This document shows positions 8,674-18,871 of a stretch of 64,000 bases of DNA, in pieces (within the stretch, counting starts at the first letter, position 1; every line of letters begins with the position of its first letter). The position numbers and the translations under genes were made by a program. The notes beneath the pieces are model-generated. The model was not told where the DNA came from. It searched no databases and saw nothing but the letters and a program-made list of their open reading frames with translations. This DNA is from Halovenus salina. Its GTDB lineage: Archaea > Halobacteriota > Halobacteria > Halobacteriales > Haloarculaceae. Location of the stretch: assembly GCF_026410925.1 (NCBI RefSeq), contig NZ_CP112972.1, positions 3,162,001-3,226,000 on the forward strand, given 5' to 3'.

Positions 8674-10151
8674 GCCTGTTCTTCGATGAGCGCATCTGCG
8701 GTGTGTTGGCCACTGATGAGACACATCGGGACGCCGATTCCCGGCGTCGTGAATGCGCCGGTGTAGTAGAGTCCGTCGAGGACCTTCGACCGGTTCGACG
8801 GCCGCAGGAGAGAAGTCTGTCGGAGTGTGTGGGCAAGGCCGAGCGCGGTGCCGCGGGTGGCGTTGTACCGCTCTGCGAAGTCACGGACACAGAAGGACTC
8901 TTCAAGCACGATGCGGTCGCGCAACTCGACACCGGTGTTCTCGGCGATATCGTCGAGAATCTGGTCGCGGTAGCGCTCGCGGAGCGCATCCGTGTCGGGA
9001 AGGCCGGGCGCGAGCGGGACGAGCACGAACAGGTTGCTGTGTCCCTCCGGCGCGACCGAGTCGTCGGTTACCGAGGGCGCACAGATGTAGTATGCCGGCT
9101 CGTCGGGCCAGGACGGCAGTTCGAAGATCTGCTCGAAGTGGTCGTCCCAGTCCTCGGGCAAGACGAGCGTGTGGTGGTCGAGTGGCTCGACGTCGCCTTC
9201 GACGCCGAGATAGAGCAAGAACGCAGACGGCGCGTAGGTCTTCGAGTCCCAGTAGTCGTCGTCGTACTGGCGCTCGTGTTCGGGCAGGAGGTCACGCTCG
9301 ACGTGGGCGTAGTCGGCGTTTGCGACGACCGTGTCGGCCCGGCGCTGACCCTGCTCGGTGTCGAGAATGAACTCGTCGTGGCCGCGCGTGAGTCCTGTCA
9401 CCTCGCTGTCAGTAACGTACTCGACGCCGAGTTCCTCGCCAAGCTCGACGATGCCGTCAACGACGCTGCTCATTCCGCCGTCGGGATACCAGACGCCGAG
9501 GTTGAAGTCGACATGGCTCATGATGTTGTACAGCGCCGGAGTGTTCTTCGGTGAGCCGCCGAGAAAGACCAGCGTGTACTGGAGTAGTTGCTTGAGCTTG
9601 GGGTGGTCGACGTACTTCTCGACGTGGTTCTCCATCGAGCCGACAAGCTGGAGGCCGATTGGGGCGGCGGTCATCACATCGGTGTCGACCCAGTCTGTGA
9701 GGTTCGACCGGTCCTCGTAGACGAACTTCTCCATCGCTGTCTCGTAGTGGGTCTTCGAGGTGTCGAGATACTCTTGGAAGGCCTCTCCCGCACCCTCCTC
9801 GTAGGACTCGAAGACCTCGGCCATCGCGTCGGGGTCGCCGCGGGCGTCGACGCTGTCGCCGTCCTTGTAGAAGATCCGGTAGTGTGGATCGAGCCGCTGG
9901 AGGTCGTAGTAGTCGTCGACGTCTCTGTCGAAGTGGTCGAAAAACCGCTCGAAGACGTCGGGCATCATGTACCAGGACGGGCCCATGTCGAACTTGAAGC
10001 CGTCACGTTCGAGCACCGAGGCGCGGCCGCCGAGGCTCTCGTTCTTTTCGAGAACTCGAACGTCGGCACCTGCGTCGGCCAGATAACACGCCGACGAGAG
10101 GCCTGCGAATCCGCTCCCGATAACGGTCACGTCCGTGTCTGCAAGAGTCAT
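8670..10151 (-). CDS. Phytoene desaturase-type (CrtI/CrtD family) FAD oxidoreductase
   Basis: A 493-residue carotenoid desaturase family protein. It has the FAD motif VIGSGFAGLSSACYLADAGA near residues 10-29, the conserved GGRASVLERDGFKFDMGPSWY segment (positions ~41-61), and the family C-terminus YYTGAFTTPGIGVPMCLISG. Haloarchaea use such enzymes for phytoene-to-lycopene desaturation and for later bacterioruberin steps; the sequence alone does not separate CrtI from CrtD. I use ATG 10151; the GTG just before it would add one residue. No crtB, lyeJ or cruF lies next to it, so it is an isolated carotenoid gene within an isoprenoid neighbourhood. Confidence 0.82.
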   Translation of the reverse strand: MTLADTDVTVIGSGFAGLSSACYLADAGADVRVLEKNESLGGRASVLERDGFKFDMGPSWYMMPDVFERFFDHFDRDVDDYYDLQRLDPHYRIFYKDGDSVDARGDPDAMAEVFESYEEGAGEAFQEYLDTSKTHYETAMEKFVYEDRSNLTDWVDTDVMTAAPIGLQLVGSMENHVEKYVDHPKLKQLLQYTLVFLGGSPKNTPALYNIMSHVDFNLGVWYPDGGMSSVVDGIVELGEELGVEYVTDSEVTGLTRGHDEFILDTEQGQRRADTVVANADYAHVERDLLPEHERQYDDDYWDSKTYAPSAFLLYLGVEGDVEPLDHHTLVLPEDWDDHFEQIFELPSWPDEPAYYICAPSVTDDSVAPEGHSNLFVLVPLAPGLPDTDALRERYRDQILDDIAENTGVELRDRIVLEESFCVRDFAERYNATRGTALGLAHTLRQTSLLRPSNRSKVLDGLYYTGAFTTPGIGVPMCLISGQHTADALIEEQA

Positions 10152-10239
10152 CACCAGATGATTACAACGGGGCGACTATAAAGGAGGTGCCTAACCGCTG
10201 GGTTGGTATCGCCTGACGTCTTTCTGTTTCGCCCTCGGC

Positions 10240-10680
10240 CTACACGCTCGGGTACATATCCTCCAGGTGGATACTGGGGACCGTTCGCTCCTCGCCGACT
10301 GAAAAGGTATGTGTCCCCTCGACGGTGCCCCAGATGTCGACATCGGTTCCGGCATCGATACTATCGCCGAACCAATCACACCGGAGCAGGCGGTCTCCGT
10401 CAGGACGGTAATCCGGGTGTTCGATTGTCATCTGGAACGACCCGTTGTTCATCTCGGTGGTCGCGGTGATGGTCACAGCCGCGTAGTGTACCGGCTCGCC
10501 CCGCCAGTCGTTGATGTTCTCCATCAGGGTGTTCCAGCCGGGCGACCTGGCGTTTGCCTTGATCTGCTGTAGCTCCGAGTCCCCGTCGTCTCCGCCCAGC
10601 ATATCCTCCACCGTGGAACATCCTGCGATAGTCGCCGTTCCCAGCGTGGTGAGCAGCGTCGCGTACTCGCGTCGGTCCAT
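10240..10680 (-). CDS. Tat-type lipoprotein of unknown function
   Basis: A 146-residue exported protein. The start at ATG 10680 gives MDRREYATLLTTLGTATIAG followed by Cys: a twin-arginine-like DRREYA, a short hydrophobic stretch and a lipobox (TIAGC), the normal haloarchaeal Tat lipoprotein signal. An acidic linker (DMLGGDDGDSE) follows, then a compact beta-rich domain with repeated Thr strands (VHYAAVTITATTEM). I recognise no family. It lies alone between the desaturase and acyl-CoA dehydrogenase genes. Confidence 0.7.
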   Translation of the reverse strand: MDRREYATLLTTLGTATIAGCSTVEDMLGGDDGDSELQQIKANARSPGWNTLMENINDWRGEPVHYAAVTITATTEMNNGSFQMTIEHPDYRPDGDRLLRCDWFGDSIDAGTDVDIWGTVEGTHTFSVGEERTVPSIHLEDMYPSV

Positions 10681-10746
10681 ACACCGACACGACACGGCAG
10701 GTAAAAAGTAGCTTCGTGTGGCTGTGCAAACCCGGATTGTGGTCGT

Positions 10747-11889
10747 TTAGTCGAGCAACTCGTCGGCGATGGTGTTCCGGAGAATCTCGCTGGTCCCCTC
10801 GTAGATTTCGTTGAGCTTGGCGTCGCGGTAGAACCGTTCGGCGGGGAAGTCCTTGGTGTAGCCGTAGCCGCCGTGAATCTGGATACCCTCGTTTGCGACC
10901 TCTCGGGAGACCTCGGAGGCGTACAGCTTCGCCTGTGCGGCGTCTTTAACGTAGCTCTCGCCGCGTATCTTCTTGTCTGCGGCCTTGTGCATGAGCATCC
11001 GGGCGGCCTCGGCCTTGGTGTCCATGTCAGCGAGCTTGTGCTGGATGGACTGGAACTCGCTGACCGGCTGGTCGAACTGTTCGCGGTCCTGTGAGTAGTC
11101 CAGGGCCTCGTCAAGCGCCGCCTGTGCGATACCGACACCGCGGGCCGCGATAGTGATGCGGCCGCCGTTGAGCGTCTTGAGCGCCTGGACCAGGCCACGT
11201 CCCTCCTCGCCGAGTCGCCGGTCCTCGTGAACATGGAGGTCGTCGAAGCGCAGTTCTGCGGTCGGGCATCCCTTGTCGCCGAGTTTGTGCTCGGTTCCCT
11301 CGACGATGAAGCCGTCGTCTTCCTCGGGACGGACCACGAACGAGGAGATCCCTTTGCCGCCCGCCTCGGGGTCGGTCTTGGCGAAGACGACCACCGTGTC
11401 GGCGACCGACCCGTTCGAAATCCAGAGCTTGCCGCCGTTGATGACGTACTCGTCGCCGTCTTTCTCGGCGGTCGTTTCCATCGCAGGAACGTCACTCCCC
11501 GCGCCGGCCTCCGAGAGCGCGAACGCGCCGACTTCCTCACCCTCGGCGAGGGGAACAAGGAACTCCTCTTTCTGGGCCTCGTCACCGAAGTCATAGATCA
11601 TGTTACAGGCCAGCGAGATGTGGGCGGCGACGATAGTGCCCAGCCCGCCACTGCCGCGTGAAATCTCTTCGAGTGCCATCGCATACGAGTGATAGTCCAG
11701 GCCGGCACCGCCGTACTCCTCGGGAATCGGCATCCCCATCAGGCCAAGTTCTGCCATCTCATCGACGAGGTCCCAGGGGAACTCGTCGGTCTCGTCGATT
11801 TCGGCTGCGCGTGGCTTGATCTCCTCGTCGGCGAACTCGGCGACCATCTCCTGTATCTGGCGTTGCTCGGTCGTGAGGCTGAAATCCAT
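10747..11889 (-). CDS. Acyl-CoA dehydrogenase
   Basis: A 380-residue flavoenzyme that oxidises acyl-CoA to 2-enoyl-CoA. Typical marks are the start [19 protein letters not shown], the FAD/substrate loop [20 protein letters not shown], the helix [19 protein letters not shown], and [20 protein letters not shown] ending in [10 protein letters not shown], where the Glu is the catalytic base of short- and medium-chain family members. The length is standard. Chain-length or branched-chain specificity cannot be read. With the methylmalonyl-CoA and 3-hydroxyacyl-CoA genes elsewhere in the window it fits acyl-CoA degradation. Confidence 0.92.
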   Translation of the reverse strand: MDFSLTTEQRQIQEMVAEFADEEIKPRAAEIDETDEFPWDLVDEMAELGLMGMPIPEEYGGAGLDYHSYAMALEEISRGSGGLGTIVAAHISLACNMIYDFGDEAQKEEFLVPLAEGEEVGAFALSEAGAGSDVPAMETTAEKDGDEYVINGGKLWISNGSVADTVVVFAKTDPEAGGKGISSFVVRPEEDDGFIVEGTEHKLGDKGCPTAELRFDDLHVHEDRRLGEEGRGLVQALKTLNGGRITIAARGVGIAQAALDEALDYSQDREQFDQPVSEFQSIQHKLADMDTKAEAARMLMHKAADKKIRGESYVKDAAQAKLYASEVSREVANEGIQIHGGYGYTKDFPAERFYRDAKLNEIYEGTSEILRNTIADELLD

Positions 11890-12031
11890 ACGCGTGTGTT
11901 CTCGTTCCGAGGTAATAATGGCTGCCTTGTGCTGTTGTTCAAGATGCTGGTCAAGCAGAGCCAGACCCCTGTGGTGCAGTCTACGACCGTGTTACTGGAC
12001 TGCTAAGACGGAGCGTTGATGTGTGTGCTGT

Positions 12032-12844
12032 ATGAACCGACAGGCGATGCACCTCCCCGACGGGTGGACAGCCGACACGGTCACGGCGAACGGAATCGAC
12101 ATTGGATACTATCGGACAGGCAGCGGCCCACCGGTCGTGATGGCTCACGGGATGTACGACAGCGGCCGGCGATGGGTTCCACTAGCGGAGGCCCTCGCCG
12201 AGGAGTACGAGGTCATCACCTACGATGCCAGAGGGCACGGCCGTTCGGCCGCCCCGGAATCTGGCTACGATATCGACAGTCGGGTGGCCGACCTCGTGGG
12301 ATTGGTCAAGGAACTGGGCCTCACCGACCCGATTCTCCTCGGCCATTCGATGGGGGCGGCAACCGTCGCGTGGGCGGCTGCCAGTACTCCGGACCTCCCC
12401 GCTGGGCTCGTTCTCGAAGACCCCGCCCGCTTCAGAGACACACCCGAGTTGAGCGTCGAGCGTGCAGAGGAGATTACCCGACAGAAGCTGTCTGAATCCC
12501 AGTCCAGACCAATCGAAGAGCGAGTCGACGAACTGGCCGAGGACCACGACATCGAACGAGACCACGCGCGCCGTCTCGCCGTTGGGACCGACGAATGCAG
12601 TCCGACCATCGCACGAATTGCACAGGAGCACGACCCCGTCACGGATGCATTCGAGGATATCTCCACCCCCACGCTGGTGTTGCGCCGTGACGTGGCGGTA
12701 TCAGAACGCGTGAGCGACCACCAGGCGGCCGAACAACTCGCCGAGGGGCGGCTCGTACACGTTCCTGGTGCTGGTCACTACATCTTCCGTGACGAATACG
12801 AGGCCGCATACGCCGAATTACAGACGTTTCTCGAACGATGCTGA
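12032..12844 (+). CDS. Alpha/beta-fold hydrolase
   Basis: A 270-residue alpha/beta hydrolase. The strand-turn PVVMAHGMYDSGRRW carries the oxyanion-hole HG, GHSMGAATVAW holds the nucleophile Ser, and GAGHYIFRDEYEAAYAELQ holds the catalytic His. ATG 12032 (MNRQAMHLPDGW) is preferred over the GTG at 12023, which adds only three residues. The substrate is unknown. It converges with htpX, with 9 bp between stops. Confidence 0.82.
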   Translation: MNRQAMHLPDGWTADTVTANGIDIGYYRTGSGPPVVMAHGMYDSGRRWVPLAEALAEEYEVITYDARGHGRSAAPESGYDIDSRVADLVGLVKELGLTDPILLGHSMGAATVAWAAASTPDLPAGLVLEDPARFRDTPELSVERAEEITRQKLSESQSRPIEERVDELAEDHDIERDHARRLAVGTDECSPTIARIAQEHDPVTDAFEDISTPTLVLRRDVAVSERVSDHQAAEQLAEGRLVHVPGAGHYIFRDEYEAAYAELQTFLERC

Positions 12845-12853
12845 GGTGAGCAT

Positions 12854-13753
12854 TCACTCTATCTCGACGGCGAGGTTCCGGAGCTTCTCGACACGGTCTT
12901 CTACCGCGGGGTGGGTCCGGAACAGCCGCCCGAGACGGGTTTCGCGTACCTCTGCGGCCAGCAGTGCGTTTGCCTGCTCGGCCTCCCGGAGGTCGTCTTC
13001 AGGAACGGATTCGAGCTCGTCCGAGATAGTTTCGAGCGCGCTAATCATCGCGGTAGGGTTGCCGGTCAGCGTCGCGGCACCGCGGTCTGCGGTGTACTCG
13101 CGGTATCGGGAGACGAGCCGGCCGACGAAAAACGCCCCGACCCAGACGAACAGCGCGGCCACGTAGCCGGCAATCATACTGCCGCCCCCACCCTCGCCAC
13201 CGCCGCCGTCGCCAAACAGGAAGCCCCAGCGAACAATCCAGCCGGCCATAATCGACAGCGCCGTGATACCGGTCATCAGTTGGAAGTCCCGGTTGACGAT
13301 GTGGGAGAGTTCGTGTGCAAGCACCGCGTCGATTTCCTCGTCGTCCAACTCGGAAAGCAGCCCGGTCGTGACACAGATGACAGCGTCACTCTGTTTGCGA
13401 CCGGCCGCGAAGGCGTTTGGCGTCTTGTTCTCGGCGACGGCGACGCGGGGTTTCGGAACGTCTGCCTGGCGCGCCAGCGACGTGACTCGGCTGTGGAGGT
13501 CGGGATACTCCTCGCGGTCAACGACACGCCCGTCGAGTGTCCGCAAGGCGAGGTCGGCCCCGTAGTAGTACTGGCCGCCGACGAGCAACAGGACGGCCAT
13601 GGCGATGCCGATAAAGTGGCCGATTCCGGTCGCGCCGGTGAAAAAGCCAAACAGCATCGCGACGCCGTAGCCCAGGCCGATGTACAGCCCACCCAGCGCG
13701 AGCAGTGTCAGGACCATCCGAACGCCCAGCCCCCAGCTGTAGCGTTGTTTCAT
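12854..13753 (-). CDS. htpX: HtpX-like membrane zinc metalloprotease (M48B)
   Basis: A 299-residue integral membrane protease for quality control of damaged membrane proteins. Two N-terminal hydrophobic helices (MVLTLLALGGLYIGLGYGVA, then FIGIAMAVLLLVGG) precede the zinc motif HELSH near residue 147. The third ligand lies in REYTADRGA. The Gly-rich loop GDGGGGEGGGG interrupts the hairpin between later membrane segments. Length and order match HtpX of archaea and bacteria. Confidence 0.9.
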   Translation of the reverse strand: MKQRYSWGLGVRMVLTLLALGGLYIGLGYGVAMLFGFFTGATGIGHFIGIAMAVLLLVGGQYYYGADLALRTLDGRVVDREEYPDLHSRVTSLARQADVPKPRVAVAENKTPNAFAAGRKQSDAVICVTTGLLSELDDEEIDAVLAHELSHIVNRDFQLMTGITALSIMAGWIVRWGFLFGDGGGGEGGGGSMIAGYVAALFVWVGAFFVGRLVSRYREYTADRGAATLTGNPTAMISALETISDELESVPEDDLREAEQANALLAAEVRETRLGRLFRTHPAVEDRVEKLRNLAVEIE

Positions 13754-13901
13754 ACACTACTGTACGGGCTGGACACTGATAACTGGTCGACTCTGTTTCG
13801 CCCTGAGAATCCCGAAATCGACGGATAGTGTCTGTGCTCTGGGATGTCAGCGGCCGGCCCCAAACGACCAAGGCACTCCAGTCCTACCACCCGGACAGAG
13901 G

Positions 13902-16685
13902 ATGGGAGACGCAGAGAATCTCGGTGACAACTGGTTGACTGACCTCGGCGTAGACCTCGCCGACACTGACGTCGACCTGGGGGCAGATATCGACGACGGA
14001 GACGTACTCTCGTTGCTCGACCCCGTGGTTCAGGAGTGGTGGGTGGAACAGTTTGGGGAGTTCGTCCCACAGAACGGGGGTTTCTTTACGCCGCCACAGA
14101 AGGAAGCAATCCCGCTCATCGACGAGGGGACGAACGCGCTCATCTGCTCGCCGACCGGCAGCGGCAAGACACTCTCTGCGTTTACCGGCATCATCAACGA
14201 ACTGTTCGAGCGCGACCGGACCGAAGGGCTCGAAAACAGCGTCTACTGTCTCTACGTCTCGCCGCTGAAGTCACTGGCAAACGACATCCATCGGAACCTC
14301 GACGTACCGCTTGCGGGCATCACCGAGAAACTCGACGACCGGGGCGAAGATGTCGAGATACGCCACGCAATCAGACACGGTGACACCGACGACAGCGAGC
14401 GCCAGGCGATGCTCGACGAGACACCGCATATCCTGAACACGACGCCGGAGACACTCGCCATTCTGTTGAACTCGCCGAAGTTCCGCGAGAAGCTCCGGAC
14501 CGTCGAGTACGTTATCGTCGACGAGATTCACAGCCTCGCCGAAAACAAACGGGGGACACACCTCTCGGTCTCGCTGGAACGGCTGGAAGCGTTGGCCGAA
14601 GGGTCGCCAACGCGAATCGGCTGCTCGGCGACGGTCGAACCGCTGGATACGATGGCCGAGTTTCTCGTCGGTGCCGACCACGAACAGGTCGACCTCGACG
14701 GCGAGGCCGACGACTGGACCCCCAGAGAGTACGAACTGGTCGACACCCGGTTCGTCCGGGAGTTCGACATCGAACTCTCCTGTCCGACTGACGACCTCAT
14801 CAACACGCCCTCGGGGGTCGTCAACGACCGGTTCTACCGCGAACTCCACGAACTCATCGAGGAACACACCAACACGCTCGTGTTCACGAACACGCGCTCG
14901 GGGGCCGAACGCGTTCTGCACAACCTCCGGGAGCGTTTTGCGGCCTACGACGAGTCCAACTCCGGCTGTCACCACGGCAGTCTCTCGAAAGACCGCCGCC
15001 AGGAGATAGAGGAGTCACTCAAAGAGGGCACACTCGACGTCGTGACGACCTCCACGTCGCTGGAACTGGGTATCGACATGCCACACTTGGACCTCGTCGT
15101 CCAGGTCGGCTCGCCCAAATCCGTCGCCGCACTCCTCCAGCGCGTCGGTCGGGCTGGCCACCAACTCGGCGAGACTGTCACGGGCCGGGTCGTCGCGCTC
15201 GACCGCGACGAACTCATCGAGTGTGGCGTTATGCTGAAAAAAGCCCAGGAGGGGTTCGTCGACCGCGTGTTCGTCCCGGAGAACGCCCAAGACGTGGCCA
15301 CACAGCACGTCTACGGCATGGCAATCAACGGCCCACGCCCCGAGGCAGAGATACGCCGCATTCTGGCGTCGGCCTATCCGTATCGGAGTTACGACGACGA
15401 GGACTGGGAGCAGTTGTGCCGGTATCTCACGGCCGACTACGAGGGAATGGAAGACAAGAACGTCTACGCGAAAATCTGGCGAGATACCAACGACGCTCCC
15501 GACGGCGAGTATCACTACGACGAGTATTCTGTCGGCGAGCCGCTCATCGGCAAGCGCGGCAGGCTCGCGCGGGTCATCTACATGACCAACATCGGGACAA
15601 TTCCAGACTCCTTCACGTGTGACGTGTTCACCCGCCAGAGCGACGAGTGGGTCGGACAATTGGACGAGGAGTACCTCGATACGCTGGAGTCGGGCGACGT
15701 GTTCGTTCTCGGCGGCAACCGCTTCGAGTACAGCTATCGTCGCGGCTCGAAGGTGTACGTCGACCGGACGAGCGCGCGCCCGACCGTTCCCTCGTGGTTC
15801 TCGGAGCGGCTCCCCCTGTCGTACGACCTCGGCAGAGAGATTCTCGACTTTCAGGGCGCGTTGCTCGACAGACTCAACGAGGGCGGTCGGTCGGCGGCCA
15901 GAGTCTGGCTCCGGGAGTTCCCGCTCGACGAAAACAGCGTCCAGGCCATCACCACGATGTTCGACGAGCAGCGCCGATATGCCGGTCCGGAGAGCGTGAG
16001 CACCGACCGGCGACTCGTCATCGAGGAAGAGATGGACCACGAGGAGTACGAGCGCCGGTACTACGTCCACTCGAACTACGGCCGGCGGTTCAACGACGGC
16101 TTCTCGCGACTGCTCGCCTACGAGTGTGCCCAACAGGTCAACGCCAACGTGAAAGTCGCCGTCGCCGACCACGGATTCACGCTGTCGCTGCCGTTGAACC
16201 GGAAGGTCGACCTCGCGGGTCTCTTAGAGAGCGTCGACCCCTTGGAAGCCCGGGCGAAGCTCCGGGCGAGCCTGGAGGGGACCGACCTCCTCCAGCGGTA
16301 CTTCCGCATCAACGCCACGCGGGCGCTGATGATTCTCAAACGCTACAAGGGATACGAGAAATCCGCGAGCGAACAGCAGGTCAACAGCGAGATGTTGCTC
16401 GGCTTCGCCGAGGACCTTGGAGAGTTCGCCGTCATCGAGGAGACCTACCGCGAAATCCTCGAAGACAAGCTCAACGTCGCGGGCATTGCCGAGGTTCTTC
16501 AGGATATTCAGACCGGCGACCTGACCGTAGCGACGACTCGCGTCGACTCGCCCACGCCGAAGGCGTTCGGGCTGGCGACGCTGATGGCCTCGGACGTGGT
16601 TCTCGCCGAGGACGAGTCGGCGGTTCTCCAGGAGTTCCACCAGCGCGTCATCGACGAGATAGAGGGTGAAAGAGAGGCCCCGTGA
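13902..16685 (+). CDS. Lhr-type superfamily 2 DNA helicase
   Basis: A 927-residue ATP-dependent helicase of the Lhr family, implicated in archaeal DNA repair and in rearranging branched DNA/RNA hybrids. Visible are motif I SPTGSGKTLSAF near residue 85, motif II VDEIHSLAENKRG near 206, motif III IGCSATVEP, and motif VI LQRVGRAGHQLGETVTGR. The Lhr core C-terminal wing and domain 4 follow to the end. It is shorter than bacterial Lhr (>1500), as expected for the archaeal Lhr core. An acidic ~40-residue N-tail (LADTDVDLGADIDDGD) precedes the helicase. Likely monocistronic. Confidence 0.9.
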   Translation: MGDAENLGDNWLTDLGVDLADTDVDLGADIDDGDVLSLLDPVVQEWWVEQFGEFVPQNGGFFTPPQKEAIPLIDEGTNALICSPTGSGKTLSAFTGIINELFERDRTEGLENSVYCLYVSPLKSLANDIHRNLDVPLAGITEKLDDRGEDVEIRHAIRHGDTDDSERQAMLDETPHILNTTPETLAILLNSPKFREKLRTVEYVIVDEIHSLAENKRGTHLSVSLERLEALAEGSPTRIGCSATVEPLDTMAEFLVGADHEQVDLDGEADDWTPREYELVDTRFVREFDIELSCPTDDLINTPSGVVNDRFYRELHELIEEHTNTLVFTNTRSGAERVLHNLRERFAAYDESNSGCHHGSLSKDRRQEIEESLKEGTLDVVTTSTSLELGIDMPHLDLVVQVGSPKSVAALLQRVGRAGHQLGETVTGRVVALDRDELIECGVMLKKAQEGFVDRVFVPENAQDVATQHVYGMAINGPRPEAEIRRILASAYPYRSYDDEDWEQLCRYLTADYEGMEDKNVYAKIWRDTNDAPDGEYHYDEYSVGEPLIGKRGRLARVIYMTNIGTIPDSFTCDVFTRQSDEWVGQLDEEYLDTLESGDVFVLGGNRFEYSYRRGSKVYVDRTSARPTVPSWFSERLPLSYDLGREILDFQGALLDRLNEGGRSAARVWLREFPLDENSVQAITTMFDEQRRYAGPESVSTDRRLVIEEEMDHEEYERRYYVHSNYGRRFNDGFSRLLAYECAQQVNANVKVAVADHGFTLSLPLNRKVDLAGLLESVDPLEARAKLRASLEGTDLLQRYFRINATRALMILKRYKGYEKSASEQQVNSEMLLGFAEDLGEFAVIEETYREILEDKLNVAGIAEVLQDIQTGDLTVATTRVDSPTPKAFGLATLMASDVVLAEDESAVLQEFHQRVIDEIEGEREAP

Positions 16686-16750
16686 GTCGACGGGCCGTGT
16701 CCCACGGGGGATAGTCGAAGGTTTACCTGTTCGTGGCTCGAAGCGAACGT

Positions 16751-18868
16751 ATGACAGAAATCGCGGGCAGGAACCGGCTGGACGAGGAGGAGAGCCCTTA
16801 CCTCCGTGACCACGCCGACAATCCGGTGAACTGGCAGCCCTGGGACGACCAGGCCCTGGAAGAGGCCCGAGAACGCGACGTCCCCATCTTCCTCTCGGTG
16901 GGGTACTCGGCCTGTCACTGGTGTCACGTGATGGCCGACGAGAGCTTTGCCGACGAGTCCGTCGCGGAGGTCCTCAACGAAAACTTTGTCCCAATCAAGG
17001 TCGACCGTGAGGAACGGCCCGACGTGGACCGCATCTACCAGACGCTCTGCCAGCAGGTGAGCGGTCGGGGCGGCTGGCCGCTGTCGGTCTGGCTGACCCC
17101 AGACCAGAAGCCGTTCTACGTCGGGACCTACTTCCCGCGGGAGTCACGCCGTGGGATGCCCGGATTTCTCGAACTGCTCGAAGACATCACCGAGTCTTGG
17201 AACGACTCAGAGGAGCGCGCCGAGATGGAAGACCGTGCCGAGAAGTGGACCGACGCAGTCGAAGGCGAACTCGAAACGGTCCCCGACCAACCCCACGAGC
17301 CCGACGAGGATGCCGTCGAGCAGGCGGCGAAAGCGGCCGTCAGGGCCGCCGACCGGGAGTACGGCGGCTGGGGGTCGGGACCGAAGTTCCCCCACGCCGG
17401 CAGACTGCATATACTGCTCAGGGCTCACCAGCGGACCGAACGGGATGTCTACCTCGATGTGGTCGAAGAGACGCTCGACGCGATGGCAAACGGCGGGATG
17501 TACGACCACATCGGCGGCGGCTTCCACCGCTATGCGACCGACCGCGACTGGACGGTCCCACACTTCGAGAAGATGCTCTACGACAACGCCGAACTCCCCC
17601 GGGCGTACCTGGCGGGCTACCAGGCGACGGGCAAGGAACGGTACGCGACCGTCGCCCGGGAGACGCTCGATTTCGTCGAGCGCGAGCTGACTGACGACGA
17701 CGGCGGCTTCTTCGCGACGCTCGACGCCCAGAGCGAGACCGACGACGGCGAGCGCGAAGAAGGGGCCTACTACGTCTGGACGCCAGAGGAGGTCCAGACG
17801 GCCGTCGACGACGAGACCGACGCCGAACTGTTCTGTGAGCGATACGGCGTCACCCGGGCCGGGAACTTCGAGGGGGCGACCGTGTTGACGTTCGACCGCT
17901 CACTCGACTCGCTGGCCGACGAGTACGACCTGACAGACGAAGAAATCAAAGACGCACTCGACAGGGCACGCCAGCAGGTCGCACAGCGCCGCGACGAGCG
18001 CGCCCGACCACACCGTGACGAGAAGGTGTTGGCGAGCTGGAACGGGCTGATGATTCGTGCCTTTGGGACCGCAGCACTGGTCCTCGACGAGGCGTACGCA
18101 GAGCCGGCTGTCGCGGCTGCCGAATCGGTACTCGACACCCACTGGGACGAGGACGAACAGCGGCTCAAGCGCCGACACAAGGACGGTGTGACCAAGATAG
18201 ACGGCTACCTCGACGACTACGCCTTCTTCGCTCGGGGCACCTTCGAACTGTTTCAGGCCACCCGTGAAGTGCGGTGGCTCGCGGTCACGATGGACCTCGC
18301 CGAGGCCATCGAACGCGAGTTCTACGACCCCGAGGCGGGAACGCTGTACTACACGCCCAAAGACGGCGAGTCGCTCATCACGCGACCACAGGAGTTGACC
18401 GACCAGTCGACGCCGTCGAGCATCGGCGTCGCCACAGAGTTGCTCGACAAACTCGACCACTTCCGGACGGACGACCGCTTCGCCGAGGTCGCCGAGACGG
18501 TCATCGAGACACAGGGCAACAACGTCAAAGCGAACCCGCTCCAGCACGCCTCGCTGACGCTCGCATCCGATACGGTGACCTACGGGACTCTGGAGGCGAC
18601 GCTCGTCACCGACGACAAGCCAGAGGCCTGGCTCGAGGAGTTCGAAGACCGCTATCTCGGCTCGCGAATCGTCGCCTGGCGGCCCATCGACGAGGAGGAG
18701 TACGGCGAGTGGCTGGAGACGCTGGGACTCGACGAGGACCCATCCATCTGGGCTGACCGCGACGCGCGACTGGACCACAAAACTGCGTACGTCTGTCGGG
18801 CACGGACCTGCTCGCCGCCGCGCAATCAGCTTTCGACGGCGCTGGCGTGGTCCGAACACATGCTGTAA
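16751..18868 (+). CDS. Thioredoxin-domain DUF255/YyaL-type protein
   Basis: A 705-residue member of the YyaL / spermatogenesis-associated protein 20 family: an N-terminal thioredoxin-like domain with SACHWCHVM near residue 54, then an (alpha/alpha)6 glycosidase-like barrel (MYDHIGGGFHRYATDRDW, PHFEKMLYDNA). No biochemical reaction is firmly known for the family. ATG 16751 is used; an in-frame GTG at 16733 would add six residues (MARSER). The family ending (YVCRARTCSPPRN) is intact. The next gene, a small thioredoxin, converges with 3 bp between stops. Confidence 0.88.
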   Translation: MTEIAGRNRLDEEESPYLRDHADNPVNWQPWDDQALEEARERDVPIFLSVGYSACHWCHVMADESFADESVAEVLNENFVPIKVDREERPDVDRIYQTLCQQVSGRGGWPLSVWLTPDQKPFYVGTYFPRESRRGMPGFLELLEDITESWNDSEERAEMEDRAEKWTDAVEGELETVPDQPHEPDEDAVEQAAKAAVRAADREYGGWGSGPKFPHAGRLHILLRAHQRTERDVYLDVVEETLDAMANGGMYDHIGGGFHRYATDRDWTVPHFEKMLYDNAELPRAYLAGYQATGKERYATVARETLDFVERELTDDDGGFFATLDAQSETDDGEREEGAYYVWTPEEVQTAVDDETDAELFCERYGVTRAGNFEGATVLTFDRSLDSLADEYDLTDEEIKDALDRARQQVAQRRDERARPHRDEKVLASWNGLMIRAFGTAALVLDEAYAEPAVAAAESVLDTHWDEDEQRLKRRHKDGVTKIDGYLDDYAFFARGTFELFQATREVRWLAVTMDLAEAIEREFYDPEAGTLYYTPKDGESLITRPQELTDQSTPSSIGVATELLDKLDHFRTDDRFAEVAETVIETQGNNVKANPLQHASLTLASDTVTYGTLEATLVTDDKPEAWLEEFEDRYLGSRIVAWRPIDEEEYGEWLETLGLDEDPSIWADRDARLDHKTAYVCRARTCSPPRNQLSTALAWSEHML

Positions 18869-18871
18869 CGC

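Noticed and set aside
8703-9554. 283-residue ORF antisense to the CrtI-like gene
   Set aside because: Shadow frame in GC-rich coding DNA: Val/Arg/Glu-biased composition, no recognisable domain, and the opposite strand encodes a full-length known family.
15015-16172. 385-residue ORF antisense to the Lhr helicase
   Set aside because: Complement of strongly conserved helicase coding sequence; no start context or domain.
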